A DNA stretch of 27,428 bases from JBGSLA01 sp041740935 (GTDB taxonomy: Bacteria > Desulfobacterota > Desulfobaccia > Desulfobaccales > 0-14-0-80-60-11): the NCBI GenBank assembly GCA_041740935.1, contig JBGSLA010000110.1:1-27428 (forward strand). The letters run 5' to 3'. The position numbers and the translations under genes are program-made. Shown one piece after another: positions 1-8,297 of this stretch. The notes under the pieces are model-generated. The model saw only the letters and a program-made list of their open reading frames with translations, made no database searches and had not been told where the DNA came from. Positions within the stretch are counted from its first letter, which is position 1, and every line of letters begins with the position of its first letter.

Positions 1-255
1 GGTCTGCCGGTGGTGGCCACCGGGGTGGGCGGCCTCTCCGAGGTCGTGCAGCCGGGGGAAACCGGCTGGCTGGTGCCCCCCGGAGACCCGGCCGCCCTGG
101 CAGAGGCCCTCAGCCGGCTGCTGGCCGATGAGGCAGAGCGCCGCACCTTTGGAAGCGCCGGCAGGGCGCGGGTCCTGGAGCGCTTTTCCATGGCCGCCAT
201 GGTCCAGCGCCACGAAGAGGTGTTTCTCCGGCTGCTTAAGGGCAAGCTCCGATAA
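1..255 (+). CDS. Glycosyltransferase family 4 (GT-B), C-terminal fragment
   Basis: The frame is open from the first base, so the gene is cut by the window edge and only its last 84 residues are seen. They match the donor-nucleotide half of GT4 enzymes: GLPVVATGVGGLSEVV is the strand-loop just after the EX7E motif, followed by the usual GETGWLVPPGDP turn and the helical tail that ends such proteins. Enzymes of this family move a sugar from a nucleotide donor to a lipid-linked or surface glycan acceptor at the cytoplasmic face of the membrane. The catalytic N-terminal domain lies outside the window, so donor and acceptor cannot be named. The glycan genes that follow support a role in surface polysaccharide assembly. 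Confidence 0.88.
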   Translation, partial: GLPVVATGVGGLSEVVQPGETGWLVPPGDPAALAEALSRLLADEAERRTFGSAGRARVLERFSMAAMVQRHEEVFLRLLKGKLR

Positions 256-286
256 GGGAATTAATCGCCCCGGCCCGATGCTTCAG

Positions 287-315
287 TTAAACTCGGCTCA
301 AAAAAAGGGTATAAT
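287..315 (+). promoter_or_regulatory. Candidate sigma-70 promoter
   Basis: A perfect TATAAT box lies at 310-315, 17 nt downstream of TTAAAC (287-292), a weak match to TTGACA. Transcription would start near 322. That is 3 nt before the TTG codon at 325 and about 39 nt before the ATG at 361, which argues for the ATG as the translation start of the next gene. Confidence 0.5.
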
Positions 316-360
316 GGCGTTCATTTGTTCAGCAAGGGTCAAAGGCAGACAGCCCTCGGG

Positions 361-1485
361 ATGTTGAGCTCCTTCCTGCGACAGGCCTGGGACACTTTCC
401 GGCCGGTGAACCCGGGCGCCCTCATGAATGCCGGCTGCGGCGCCCTGGAGGCCCTCCTCCGCCGCCCCCGGCCCTGGAGTTACCCCTGGAAACTGGATCT
501 GGTCCTCACCAAGGCCTGCAACCTGCGATGCCGCTTTTGTATCTCGTATGAATCCCTCAAGGGCGAGCGCTGGATGGATTTCGGCCTCTATGAGCAGATC
601 GCCCGCACCCTGTTCCCCTGGACCCACAGCCTGTTTTTCTGCTCGGGCGGGGAGCCGCTGCTTTACCCGCGCTTCCGGGACGCCCTGAGCCTGGCCGGGC
701 GCTACCGGACCCGCACCACCCTGGTGACCAACGGCATGCTCCTCACTCCCCAGACCGCCGACTGGCTGGTGGAGGGTCAATATCTTCATGAACTGACGGT
801 CTCCTTTGACGGCGCCCGCCAGGAAACCCTCGAAGCCATCCGGCGAGGCGCCGACTATAACCTCATCCTGGAAAACGTTGCCTACATCAACGCGGCCAAG
901 CAGCGCCGAAGCGTGCCCTATCCCCGGCTGTCCCTGCATTACGTGGTCATGGCCGGCAATGCCCGGGAGCTGCCGGAGATCTTCCCCCTGGGCGCCAGGA
1001 TCGGCATATCCCGGGTGCGGGTGTCCTACCTGAACGTCTGCAATGACCTGGCGGACAGTGAATCCTTGTTTCACCAACCCCGGGAGGCCGAGGCGGTATT
1101 CCGGGAAAGCCGCCGCCGGGCCAGGGAATGCGGCATCTCCCTCACTTTGCCGGTCCTGCCCGGCCAGAGGGTTTTGGGCAGCCGCTGCCTGCAGCCCTGG
1201 GAGTTTTGTCAAATCGACACGGACGGCTCCCTCCGCCATTGCTATTATTCCTGGCGTCAGCGGCTGGGGTTTTTCCAGGATGGTTTTGCCCAGGTTTGGC
1301 GGGGGGAGCGTTATCAGTGTCTGCGCCGAACCCTGGACGGCCCGGCGCCGTGGTTTCCCTACTGCGCCCATTGCCCCGGCCGTCACGGGGTCGACTGGGA
1401 AAGCTCCCATTTCCAGAATCACCACAGTGACGCTTATGTAATTCCAGGCCTGGAGCACCTGCAGGTCCCTTTTAAACCGCGCTAA
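361..1485 (+). CDS. Radical SAM protein with SPASM-like C-terminal cysteine region
   Basis: The protein has 374 residues from ATG 361. The frame is open back to a TTG at 325, but that codon would sit almost on the predicted transcription start. The radical SAM motif CNLRCRFC gives C53, C57 and C60, which bind the 4Fe-4S cluster that splits S-adenosylmethionine. It is followed by a GGEPLLYP segment that contacts SAM. The C-terminal part carries more cysteines in a SPASM-like order (CLQPWEFCQIDTDG, HCYY, then YCAHCPGRH), as in enzymes that bind auxiliary Fe-S clusters and modify peptides or other substrates. No B12-binding domain is present, unlike the three other radical SAM genes here. It stands between glycosyltransferase genes, so a sugar or lipid modification is possible, but the substrate is unknown. 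Confidence 0.88.
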   Translation: MLSSFLRQAWDTFRPVNPGALMNAGCGALEALLRRPRPWSYPWKLDLVLTKACNLRCRFCISYESLKGERWMDFGLYEQIARTLFPWTHSLFFCSGGEPLLYPRFRDALSLAGRYRTRTTLVTNGMLLTPQTADWLVEGQYLHELTVSFDGARQETLEAIRRGADYNLILENVAYINAAKQRRSVPYPRLSLHYVVMAGNARELPEIFPLGARIGISRVRVSYLNVCNDLADSESLFHQPREAEAVFRESRRRARECGISLTLPVLPGQRVLGSRCLQPWEFCQIDTDGSLRHCYYSWRQRLGFFQDGFAQVWRGERYQCLRRTLDGPAPWFPYCAHCPGRHGVDWESSHFQNHHSDAYVIPGLEHLQVPFKPR

Positions 1486-1638
1486 GCCAACCACCTCGCC
1501 CCGGGGCTGGTTCTCCCGATCCGCGGGGATCCCGTGGCAAAAGCCGGTGAATTTTTCCGCCAGACATGGTAAACACCTTTAGCTGAAGAATTTGGTGGTG
1601 TAAACTGCCCAAAATGTCCGAGGGCGACGGGATTTTCC

Positions 1639-2691
1639 ATGGGGCGAATATGTTACGGGGTGATGGGAGATGCCCGCGGTCACATCAGTCGGGCCCTGAC
1701 CATCGCCGGGGAACTGGGCCGGCATGAATTTCTGTTCATCGGCGGGGAAAAGATCCAGATCATGCAGGAAAACGGGTACCGCATCGAGATGGTGCCCACC
1801 GCACCCACCATCATCCGCCACAACCGGGTGGACACCCTGGCCACGGCAGCTCATGGCCTGGTCGGCCTGGCGCGCATGGCCCCGGCCATCAGCCGGGTCC
1901 GGGCGGTTATTCGGGAGTTTGATCCCCAGCTGATCATCAGCGATTACGAATTGGTTTCCCAGCGGACCAGCCAACTGATGGGGCGCCCGTGCGTCAGCCT
2001 GGACAACCAGCACCTCCTGACCCACTGCCGGTACAAACCTCCCCCCGGCCAGAAACTGAGCCGCTTTGCCACCTGTTTTTTGATCCGCTATCTCTACAGC
2101 GGCGCCGGCCGCTTCCTGATCACCTCCTTCCACCACCTGCCGCCGGCGGACCCGGCCTGCATCGAGGTCTTTCCGCCCCTGATCAAACCGAAGGTGCAGA
2201 AGCTTGAGCCCACTCCGGGCGAGCATGTGCTGGTCTACCTGCGGGGCGGCAACTCCGCCGGATTAGTCGACAGACTCAAGAAAAGCCGCCGCCGGTTCCA
2301 CATCTATGGCCTGGGGAAGAGGCCGTCCCATGGCAACCTGGTTTTCAAAAAAACCTCGGAAGACGAATTTTTGGCGGATCTGGCCTCCTGCCGCTATGTG
2401 ATCGGCAACGGCGGCCACTCCCTGTTGAGCGAGGCCCTCTACCTGGGGAAGCCCATTCTCTGTCTGCCCATATTTTTTTTCTATGAGCATTATTTCAACG
2501 CCTATTTTGTGAAAAAAAACGGCCTGGGGGATTATCTCTGGGATATTGCCTGCCGGCGGGACTTCATCCAGGACTTCGAAGACCACCTGGAGCAATATGG
2601 CGCCAGGATCAAGCAACAGAATTTTTTCGGCAACCACCAGATAGCCGCCAGGTTGGAGCAGCTGATCAGCGGCGAGGCGGCCGGGAGATGA
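1639..2691 (+). CDS. MJ1255-type glycosyltransferase (GT-B, MurG/GT28-like)
   Basis: The protein has 350 residues. The N-terminus (ICYGVMGDARGHISRAL) is the glycine-rich loop and histidine typical of the MJ1255 family, which is related to MurG and UDP-glucuronosyltransferases. Near residues 256-275 the segment GNGGHSLLSEALYLGKPILC is the matching donor-binding motif of the second Rossmann domain, followed by an aromatic FFFYEHYFNAYF stretch usual for this family. Such proteins are predicted to transfer a sugar from a nucleotide donor at the membrane. It follows the radical SAM gene in the same direction after a 153-nt gap without a clear terminator, so the two may share a transcript. The ribosome binding site is weak. 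The family call is firm; the sugar and acceptor are unknown. Confidence 0.85.
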   Translation: MGRICYGVMGDARGHISRALTIAGELGRHEFLFIGGEKIQIMQENGYRIEMVPTAPTIIRHNRVDTLATAAHGLVGLARMAPAISRVRAVIREFDPQLIISDYELVSQRTSQLMGRPCVSLDNQHLLTHCRYKPPPGQKLSRFATCFLIRYLYSGAGRFLITSFHHLPPADPACIEVFPPLIKPKVQKLEPTPGEHVLVYLRGGNSAGLVDRLKKSRRRFHIYGLGKRPSHGNLVFKKTSEDEFLADLASCRYVIGNGGHSLLSEALYLGKPILCLPIFFFYEHYFNAYFVKKNGLGDYLWDIACRRDFIQDFEDHLEQYGARIKQQNFFGNHQIAARLEQLISGEAAGR

Positions 2692-2693
2692 GA

Positions 2694-2748
2694 CGGTTTT
2701 CGGTTTTCAGTTTTCGGTAAAAAATAATAAGAAAAACAGGTTGGTTAG
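2694..2748 (-). repeat. Dispersed intergenic repeat, copy A (inverted, partial)
   Basis: This starts 3 nt after the preceding stop codon. Read on the minus strand it matches positions 17464-17527 closely: by eye about 4 mismatches and one gap over 55 nt, including the run ACCGAAAACT and repeated CGAAAACC units. It is the inverted partner of copy B (2895-2995), so the two bracket a roughly 145-nt core. Confidence 0.75.
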
Positions 2749-2809
2749 CAAAGCCTCCGGTAAAATCTGTCCACAGGTTTTGCCGTGAAAAACTCCTGGG
2801 AAATGTAAA

Positions 2810-2867
2810 TGTAGAGCAGGCGCCCTCGCCTGCTCTTTAAAGAACAGCCGGGGGCGGCTGTTCTACA
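2810..2867. repeat. REP/BIME-like double hairpin
   Basis: Two 27-nt units stand head to head around a TTAA centre (2837-2840). The left unit has a perfect 9-bp stem, GAGCAGGCG and CGCCTGCTC, with a 4-nt loop. The right unit has a perfect 9-bp stem, GAACAGCCG and CGGCTGTTC, with a 4-nt loop. The units differ at about 5 of 27 positions when one is inverted, and both end in TGTAGA/TCTACA. This is the layout of REP pairs moved by RAYT-type transposases. No transposase gene is in the window. Confidence 0.7.
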
Positions 2868-2894
2868 TGATTTTCGCAGAGGTCTCACCTGGGT

Positions 2895-2995
2895 GTAATA
2901 CCAATTTCTTATTGAAATGAAACAAATGAAACGGCCAACATAGCCATATTTTTATTGTTTTTCACCGAAAACAGAAAACTGCAAACAGAAAACCG
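2895..2995 (+). repeat. Dispersed intergenic repeat, copy B (full, 101 bp)
   Basis: This aligns without gaps to 17427-17527 over 101 bp, with about 73 identical positions counted by eye. Shared blocks are GTAAT-CCAA at the 5' end, ATGAAAC in the middle and TTCACCGAAAAC near the 3' end. It is inverted relative to copy A, so 2694-2995 looks like a miniature element of about 300 bp with imperfect terminal inverted repeats. The whole 366-nt space between genes (2692-3057) is filled by copies A and B and the double hairpin. No gene is seen there. Confidence 0.7.
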
Positions 2996-3057
2996 TATAA
3001 GGGCAGGGGGGCGGTGGGTGGAAGAATGCTTCGGGTAAATGAAAATAATCCGGCTGA

Positions 3058-4347
3058 TCAGTCGTCAAACTGCCGGTTGACCTTGGGGTTAAGAAAAAGC
3101 TCTGCCACCCGGTGGTGGGTGTGCTCTGCCGAGAACCCCTGCCGGACGCGCCGGCAGCCCCTTTCAGCCATCTCCAGGGCGGCCTCCCGGTCCCGGACCA
3201 GTTGCCCCACCGCCGCGGCCAGGGCCCGGGGGTCCTTCTGGGGGATGAGCACCCCGGTGCCCCCGGGTTCGATGACCTCGCCGATGCCGGCCACGTCGGT
3301 GGCGATCACCGGCAGGCGGTGCAGCAGGGCTTCCAGGATCACCGTGGGGAGCCCGTCGCGGTTGCCCGAAGCCGCGACCACGCTGGGCATGATGAAGACA
3401 TCGGCCCGGCCGAACAGTTCGGTCACCCGGTCATGGGTGATAAAACCCGGAAAAGAAATCCGCCGGGTCAGGCCCAGTTTCCTGGCGAGAGCTTTGAGGC
3501 GCCGGCCTTGCGGTCCAGAGCCGGCCAGGGTGAGATGAAAATCGAGGCCGGCATCCTGGAGCATCTTGCAGCCGTGGATGAGATAAGCAAACCCCTTGGT
3601 GTCCACCAGCCGGCCCAGGGCCAGGAGTTGGTAAGGAGGTTGCATCAGCACCGGGGCGCGGCCGGCAGCCGTCAGGGGAACCGCGTTGTAGGTCAGGTGA
3701 AACCTGCCCGGATCGCCCCGGTTTAAGGCCGTCAGGCGGCGGAGCACGGCCCGGGACTCGCCCCGGACCAGAACCGCGTCCCGGATCTTGTCTGGCAGCA
3801 GGCCGTCCGGGGTAAAGACATCATGGGCGCGGCCGGTGAAGCTGAAAGGGATGCCGGTCAGGCGCGCCGCCACCCAGGCCGCGGTGGCCGGACCGCAGGC
3901 CCAGGGCGCGTGTATGTGGGTAAGGCGCTCTTCCATAAAGCGCCGGGCCAGACGGAAGCCGCACAGCGCGCCCCACAGGCTCTCGGCGTCCCGTTCCAGG
4001 TGGCGCCAGGGCCGGGTCAGGACCGTCTGCCACAGCCGGCGGGTCAACCGGGGGTCCTTTTTCCACCAGGCAAGCACCTCCCGCCAGGCGGAGCGGAGGT
4101 AGGGAACTCCCAGGGTCTCCACCCCCGGCGCCGCCTCCCGCATCTCCGGGGCGAGGTCCCGGCTCCAGGGGCCATACAGGCTGAAAACCTGGATATCCAG
4201 CCCCAGCTTCTGCAGATTGACCACTTCCCGGAAGATGAAGGTTTCCGAGGGCTTGGGGAACCATAACAGGACGTAGGCCAGGCGGCACCGGTGAAGGGGT
4301 TGTGGGACCGCGGTCGCCTCGCCGCCCGAACCGTGATCAACGCCCAC
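3058..4347 (-). CDS. Glycosyltransferase family 4 (WcaL-like)
   Basis: The protein has 429 residues from a GTG start. It has a two-domain GT-B layout. The N-terminal half carries WFPKPSETFIFREV (about residues 29-42) and HIHAPWA (145-151), typical of the WcaL/colanic-acid type. The C-terminal half carries LLALGRLVDTKGF (241-253), LTLAGSGP, and DGLPTVILEALLHRLPVIATDVAGIGE (331-357), which is the EX7E region with Asp in place of the first Glu. It should add a sugar to a lipid-linked glycan at the inner membrane. Its start lies 6 nt after the stop of the upstream B12-binding radical SAM gene, so the two are almost certainly co-transcribed and may act on the same molecule. The acceptor and donor cannot be read from sequence. 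Confidence 0.88.
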   Translation of the reverse strand: MGVDHGSGGEATAVPQPLHRCRLAYVLLWFPKPSETFIFREVVNLQKLGLDIQVFSLYGPWSRDLAPEMREAAPGVETLGVPYLRSAWREVLAWWKKDPRLTRRLWQTVLTRPWRHLERDAESLWGALCGFRLARRFMEERLTHIHAPWACGPATAAWVAARLTGIPFSFTGRAHDVFTPDGLLPDKIRDAVLVRGESRAVLRRLTALNRGDPGRFHLTYNAVPLTAAGRAPVLMQPPYQLLALGRLVDTKGFAYLIHGCKMLQDAGLDFHLTLAGSGPQGRRLKALARKLGLTRRISFPGFITHDRVTELFGRADVFIMPSVVAASGNRDGLPTVILEALLHRLPVIATDVAGIGEVIEPGGTGVLIPQKDPRALAAAVGQLVRDREAALEMAERGCRRVRQGFSAEHTHHRVAELFLNPKVNRQFDD

Positions 4348-4353
4348 CTGGAC

Positions 4354-5937
4354 TCAGGCCCCCTGTGGGCCCTGACCGCCCTGGCGCCACTGTTGCTGCA
4401 GGAGGAAGAGGTCTTCCCAATGGGCGCAGGCCATCAGATAGCCGGTCAAACGGCTGGGATTTCTTCGGGCCAGGTCCAGGATATGCCGCCAGTATTGCCC
4501 GCGGCTGGGTAAAACGACTCCCAGACGCCAGGAGAAATGAAGCAACTCACGGAGTTCGAGAAGATCCTGGCGCAGGGGCCTTTTCGCCGGCGGCGTCGGA
4601 GGGGGCGGCAGCTTCCGGCCCCGGCGCCGGGCCATCGCAGCCCGGGTGGGGCGCATTTCCGAATAGTACCGATGGGCCCGGTCCAGGAACCGCCGCGGGT
4701 CATAAACCGTTTCCCAGACCTGCCGGAATTCGGCCATGATTTGCTCCCGGGGGCGGCTGGGCAGAAAGTTTGGTTCCCCCCCCACAGAGTCAATGGCTGC
4801 GTCCCGCGGCGCTTCCCCCGGCGGCAGCCGTCCCTCCTTTTGCAGGCGATGCCACAAGCGGGTGTGGGGAACTGCCTGCAGGAGATTGATCATAACCAGA
4901 GGGATGCTGGTGGACTTAATAAAGGAAATTATCCGCTCTCCGGTACGGGCGCTCTCGCCATCCATCCCCAATATAAAACTGCCCATGATGGTCAGGCCGT
5001 TGGCTTTGATCTGCCCGATGGCCTCCTCCATGGAGCCCCGGCGGTTGTGATGCTTGTGACAGCGGATCAAGGCCTCCTCCTCAGGGGTCTCGATCCCCAG
5101 AAAGACATCCGTGAAATTGGCCTCGGTCATCTGATCGATGAGGTCAACATCCCAGCCCAGATCCACCGTGGCCTGGGTCTCGAACACGAAGGGCTCCCCC
5201 CGGCTTTTATGCCAGGGGGTCAACTCCTGCAGGATCGCCCGGGCCCTGGTCTTAGAGCCGATGAAGTTGTCATCGCACACAAAGATATTGCTGCGCCATC
5301 CCAGGCGAAAAATGGTTTCCAGCTCAGCTATGACCTGGCGGGGCTCTTTGTAGCGGGGCCGGCGGCCATAAATCTGGACCACATCGCAGAACTCGCAATC
5401 ATGGGGGCAGCCCCGGGAGGTTTGGATGGGGATATTGGCGTAATCTTTCAGGTTCACCAGATCAAACCTGGGAATGGGGGAGGCGGTGAGCTCTGGCCTG
5501 AGGCTGCTTTCAATAACCCCGCGCCTCTGCCCCCGGGCCAGGGCCTCCAGAAACAAAGGTATGGAGGTTTCCCCCTCTCCCAGCACCAAAAAATCGGCCC
5601 CCGCCTCCAGGATTTCGTCCGGCAAAGAATGGCAGATGGGCCCGCCCACCGCCACGGACTTGCCCCGGGCCTTGGCCTCCCGGATCAGGGCGGTCAGACT
5701 ATGCCGATGGATGATCATGCCGGAGAGCAGCACCATATCCGCCCAGGCCCACATCTCATCGGTCATGGTCTCAATATTTAAATCAACCAGGCGCACCTGC
5801 CATGCCCGGGGCAGCAGCGCTGCCACGGTAAGCAGGCTGAGAGGGGGCATTACTGATTTAAAGCCGGTTCGCTGAACAACTCTTGGTAAAGAAAAAAATG
5901 TCAGGGGGGTCTGGGGATAGAGCAATAAAGCCTTCAT
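4354..5937 (-). CDS. B12-binding radical SAM protein (paralogue 1)
   Basis: The protein has 527 residues, starting at ATG with GGAG 7 nt upstream. The N-terminal cobalamin-binding Rossmann domain covers about residues 1-140 (MKALLLYP, PPLSLLTVAALLP, VAVGGP, LGEGE). The radical SAM core follows with GCPHDCEFC (C177, C181, C184) and CDDNFIGSK. The region after the core resembles the DUF4070 type found in HpnP-like proteins, and the tail is helical and basic. Relatives such as HpnP and HpnR methylate unactivated carbons of hopanoids using methylcobalamin and SAM; other members have unknown substrates. It is closest to the gene at 13645, sharing TSRGCP-DCEFCDVV and a C-terminal RNPSR block. It sits directly before a glycosyltransferase, so methylation of a glycan or lipid carrier is a reasonable guess, not more. 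Confidence 0.88.
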   Translation of the reverse strand: MKALLLYPQTPLTFFSLPRVVQRTGFKSVMPPLSLLTVAALLPRAWQVRLVDLNIETMTDEMWAWADMVLLSGMIIHRHSLTALIREAKARGKSVAVGGPICHSLPDEILEAGADFLVLGEGETSIPLFLEALARGQRRGVIESSLRPELTASPIPRFDLVNLKDYANIPIQTSRGCPHDCEFCDVVQIYGRRPRYKEPRQVIAELETIFRLGWRSNIFVCDDNFIGSKTRARAILQELTPWHKSRGEPFVFETQATVDLGWDVDLIDQMTEANFTDVFLGIETPEEEALIRCHKHHNRRGSMEEAIGQIKANGLTIMGSFILGMDGESARTGERIISFIKSTSIPLVMINLLQAVPHTRLWHRLQKEGRLPPGEAPRDAAIDSVGGEPNFLPSRPREQIMAEFRQVWETVYDPRRFLDRAHRYYSEMRPTRAAMARRRGRKLPPPPTPPAKRPLRQDLLELRELLHFSWRLGVVLPSRGQYWRHILDLARRNPSRLTGYLMACAHWEDLFLLQQQWRQGGQGPQGA

Positions 5938-6167
5938 TTACCGGCTCCAGAAAACCCGAAGAGTTTTTTCACCATGTTCAAATGCCGTGAAAATAGCACA
6001 GGTTTTCTGAAAGGCCAAGCCGGACTTCCCATCTGCCGTCCGGTTCCGGGCCTAAACACCGGTTGAAAATCAGGGGGTTTTATATTATCAAGAAAGACAG
6101 AAACTTCCCCGGTCGCCCGGCATCAGACCGCTGTTGGGTGCGAACCACGGGGCGGCAAGGGAGACCG

Positions 6168-8297
6168 GTGGCAACCCAAACCTCGCGCAGTGAATTCAGC
6201 TATCCCAATCCGTTTCGGTCCAGGCTGGCGCTGGCCGTGGGGTTGGCCGTCTACCTGGCGGCCCAGGGATTTCTGGTCAACGCGCCCCTCTGGAATCGGC
6301 CGCTGCCCCCGGAGCTGGACGACTCCATCACCTATGTCCTGAAAACCAAGCTGCTGCAAGAGGGACTCTGGCGCAAGGTCTCTCCGGCCATGGCCGATTT
6401 GCAGCAGCAGCTGCACTTGCCGGTCGACGACCCCGCCGCGACCCGACAGCAGGCCCTGGCTGGCTCCCGGCTCTTTCCCTTTTATCATCCCATCTTCTCC
6501 TTCAGCCTCATCGCTCTGAACAGCCTGGGCCTCGATTTAACCACGGCTTTTAAAGTGGTGTGGAGTCTGGGCCCCCTGATTTTCGGGCTGGCCCTGGCGT
6601 ATTTCCTGACCAGCCTCTTCGGGGCCGCCGCTGCCGGGCTGGCCTTAATCCTGCTGGCCTTCAAGGTCTTTCCGGATTCCGGCTTGCATTGCGTGGTCCC
6701 TTCGAATCTGGCCATGGCCCTGGCGGTGCTTATTTGGGGGCGCCTGGTGAAGCGTCAGGGGCAGGCCCCCTGGACCCTGGCCCTGGGCTCCCTGGCGCTG
6801 GTGTTGATGCATCCCATCGGCGCCATCTACGCGGTTATGTCGGTGGTTCTGGCCTGCCTGCTGGCCGACCCCCAAAACCGGCGCACCCCCCGTCTGCTCA
6901 TGCTTGCCACCCTCGCCGCGGTGGCGCTGCTGCTGGTCCTGTCCTCCTTTGAAAAAATTCCCTTTATCCCCAACCTGCTGAAAATGCCCGGCAGCGGTTT
7001 TTCCCCGGTCGCCATGGCCCGGGGCGCGGCCCATTCGGCCCTGGAAGTCATTGCCAGCATAGTCCGAACCGGGGGCGGCCTGTTCGGTTCCCCCCCCTTA
7101 TTTTTAGCCGCCTCGGCCCTGGGGCTTTTCACCCTGCCCGGTCAGGCCCGGCGCGCCGTTGTCAGAATTTTATCTGTCAATCTTGTTTTCCTCGGCGGTG
7201 TCCTGTTTTACCTCTCCAATCATCCCGCCGACATCTTCCTGCGCCTGTGGATACCCCTGGTGGTGGTTTTATTCGGCCTGGTGGGACATGCCCTGGTTTT
7301 TGCCTGGCGGCTGAGCGTCCTGTCCTGGCCGGACCTCCGGGACCATCCCGGCCGCCTGTGGAGCGGCGGCCTGAAGCTGCTCCTGCCGGCGTTGCTGGCT
7401 GCTCTGCTTACCGGCTACGCCGTCGAGATGTCGGTGAAAGGCGCCGAGATAATCGCCACCACGGCCGAATACCTTAAGACCAACCAACCCCTGGACTTTT
7501 CCCCCACCCAGCCGCGGCTCCTGCTCAGCCTGGCCCGGCCGGGGGACAAGGTTTTCTATAACAGCATCATCATCATGCCCTACTTCCTCAGCCAGGGCGC
7601 CTCCAGATTGGGGGCGGTCTATTTTCATCCGGCTTTTCAGGCGGCCTCCGGTCTCAGCCGCTGGCTCTCCCTTCCGGAACTGCGTTTCGCCGCGGTCTAT
7701 AATCCCCTGGTTTATCACCCTTCTTTCGCCGGCCGCGATGAGCATAAATGGTGGCTGCTCTACCCGGATTTTTATTTCTCCCCCCTGAGCCGGCCCAACA
7801 AATTCGGCCCCCTGGCCCGAAACGGACACCTGGAGGCCGCCGATTTCAGGTGGTTGGAACTGGAGGTCAGGACCGGCGAGGCCCCAAAACTGCTCAGAGT
7901 GAATATCACCAACCCGGGTGGGCCCTCCAGCCTTGAGCTTCTCCCCATATCTGAGGCAGGCGCGGTGATCGCTGCCGGGAAAATCACGGCTCCCGTTCCG
8001 GCCCTTTGGTCCGGGTGGCTGTCTCTTGATTTGTCCGGCGCCCCGCAGGTGAAGCGCTATAGAATTGTGCTGCCGGCCGGGGCCCCAAGCCTCCGGATCA
8101 ACGGCCTGAGTTTTGGGGGGGACCGGCTTCTGTGGCCCTGGAAGCAAAAGGCCGGCTTGACCCTGATGCCTCGAGCCGACCCGGGGGAAATCACCGTCAG
8201 CTTTGACCCGGCAGCACTTCTGCCCGCCCCGCTCCGGGACAAAAAGATAACCATTCTGGATGATCGGGGCTCAGCCGTGCTCCTGCAGGTGGAATGA
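6168..8297 (+). CDS. Large polytopic membrane protein, possible GT-C glycosyltransferase
   Basis: The protein has 709 residues from GTG 6168, which has AAGGGAG just upstream. The frame is open back to a TTG at 6063, but that N-terminal extension is charged and unlike a membrane protein start. About ten hydrophobic segments fill residues 18-420, then a soluble tail of about 285 residues follows, probably periplasmic. After the first segment an acidic loop (PELDDSITY, D51 and D52) resembles the catalytic Asp loop of GT-C enzymes of the PMT/ArnT kind, which use polyprenyl-phosphate sugars. I do not recognise a named family. Its stop codon abuts the stop of the convergent ABC ATPase gene with no bases between. 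Membership of the surface glycan locus supports a glycan role. Confidence 0.7.
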   Translation: MATQTSRSEFSYPNPFRSRLALAVGLAVYLAAQGFLVNAPLWNRPLPPELDDSITYVLKTKLLQEGLWRKVSPAMADLQQQLHLPVDDPAATRQQALAGSRLFPFYHPIFSFSLIALNSLGLDLTTAFKVVWSLGPLIFGLALAYFLTSLFGAAAAGLALILLAFKVFPDSGLHCVVPSNLAMALAVLIWGRLVKRQGQAPWTLALGSLALVLMHPIGAIYAVMSVVLACLLADPQNRRTPRLLMLATLAAVALLLVLSSFEKIPFIPNLLKMPGSGFSPVAMARGAAHSALEVIASIVRTGGGLFGSPPLFLAASALGLFTLPGQARRAVVRILSVNLVFLGGVLFYLSNHPADIFLRLWIPLVVVLFGLVGHALVFAWRLSVLSWPDLRDHPGRLWSGGLKLLLPALLAALLTGYAVEMSVKGAEIIATTAEYLKTNQPLDFSPTQPRLLLSLARPGDKVFYNSIIIMPYFLSQGASRLGAVYFHPAFQAASGLSRWLSLPELRFAAVYNPLVYHPSFAGRDEHKWWLLYPDFYFSPLSRPNKFGPLARNGHLEAADFRWLELEVRTGEAPKLLRVNITNPGGPSSLELLPISEAGAVIAAGKITAPVPALWSGWLSLDLSGAPQVKRYRIVLPAGAPSLRINGLSFGGDRLLWPWKQKAGLTLMPRADPGEITVSFDPAALLPAPLRDKKITILDDRGSAVLLQVE

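Noticed and set aside
298..1494. Long open frame of 398 codons on the minus strand opposite the radical SAM/SPASM-like gene
   Set aside because: It has no family motifs and its composition is that of a high-GC shadow frame. The plus strand carries clear radical SAM motifs.
1486..1638. Possible terminator between the radical SAM/SPASM-like gene and the MJ1255-type gene
   Set aside because: Short GC-rich self-complementary stretches occur, but no hairpin followed by a T run is present.
6040..6200. Cobalamin riboswitch-like string (AAGGGAGACCGGTGGCAA) before the membrane protein gene
   Set aside because: It resembles one conserved segment of the riboswitch, but the GCCACTG box and the CCCCGC-ACTG segment are missing, and the string overlaps the likely ribosome site and start codon.
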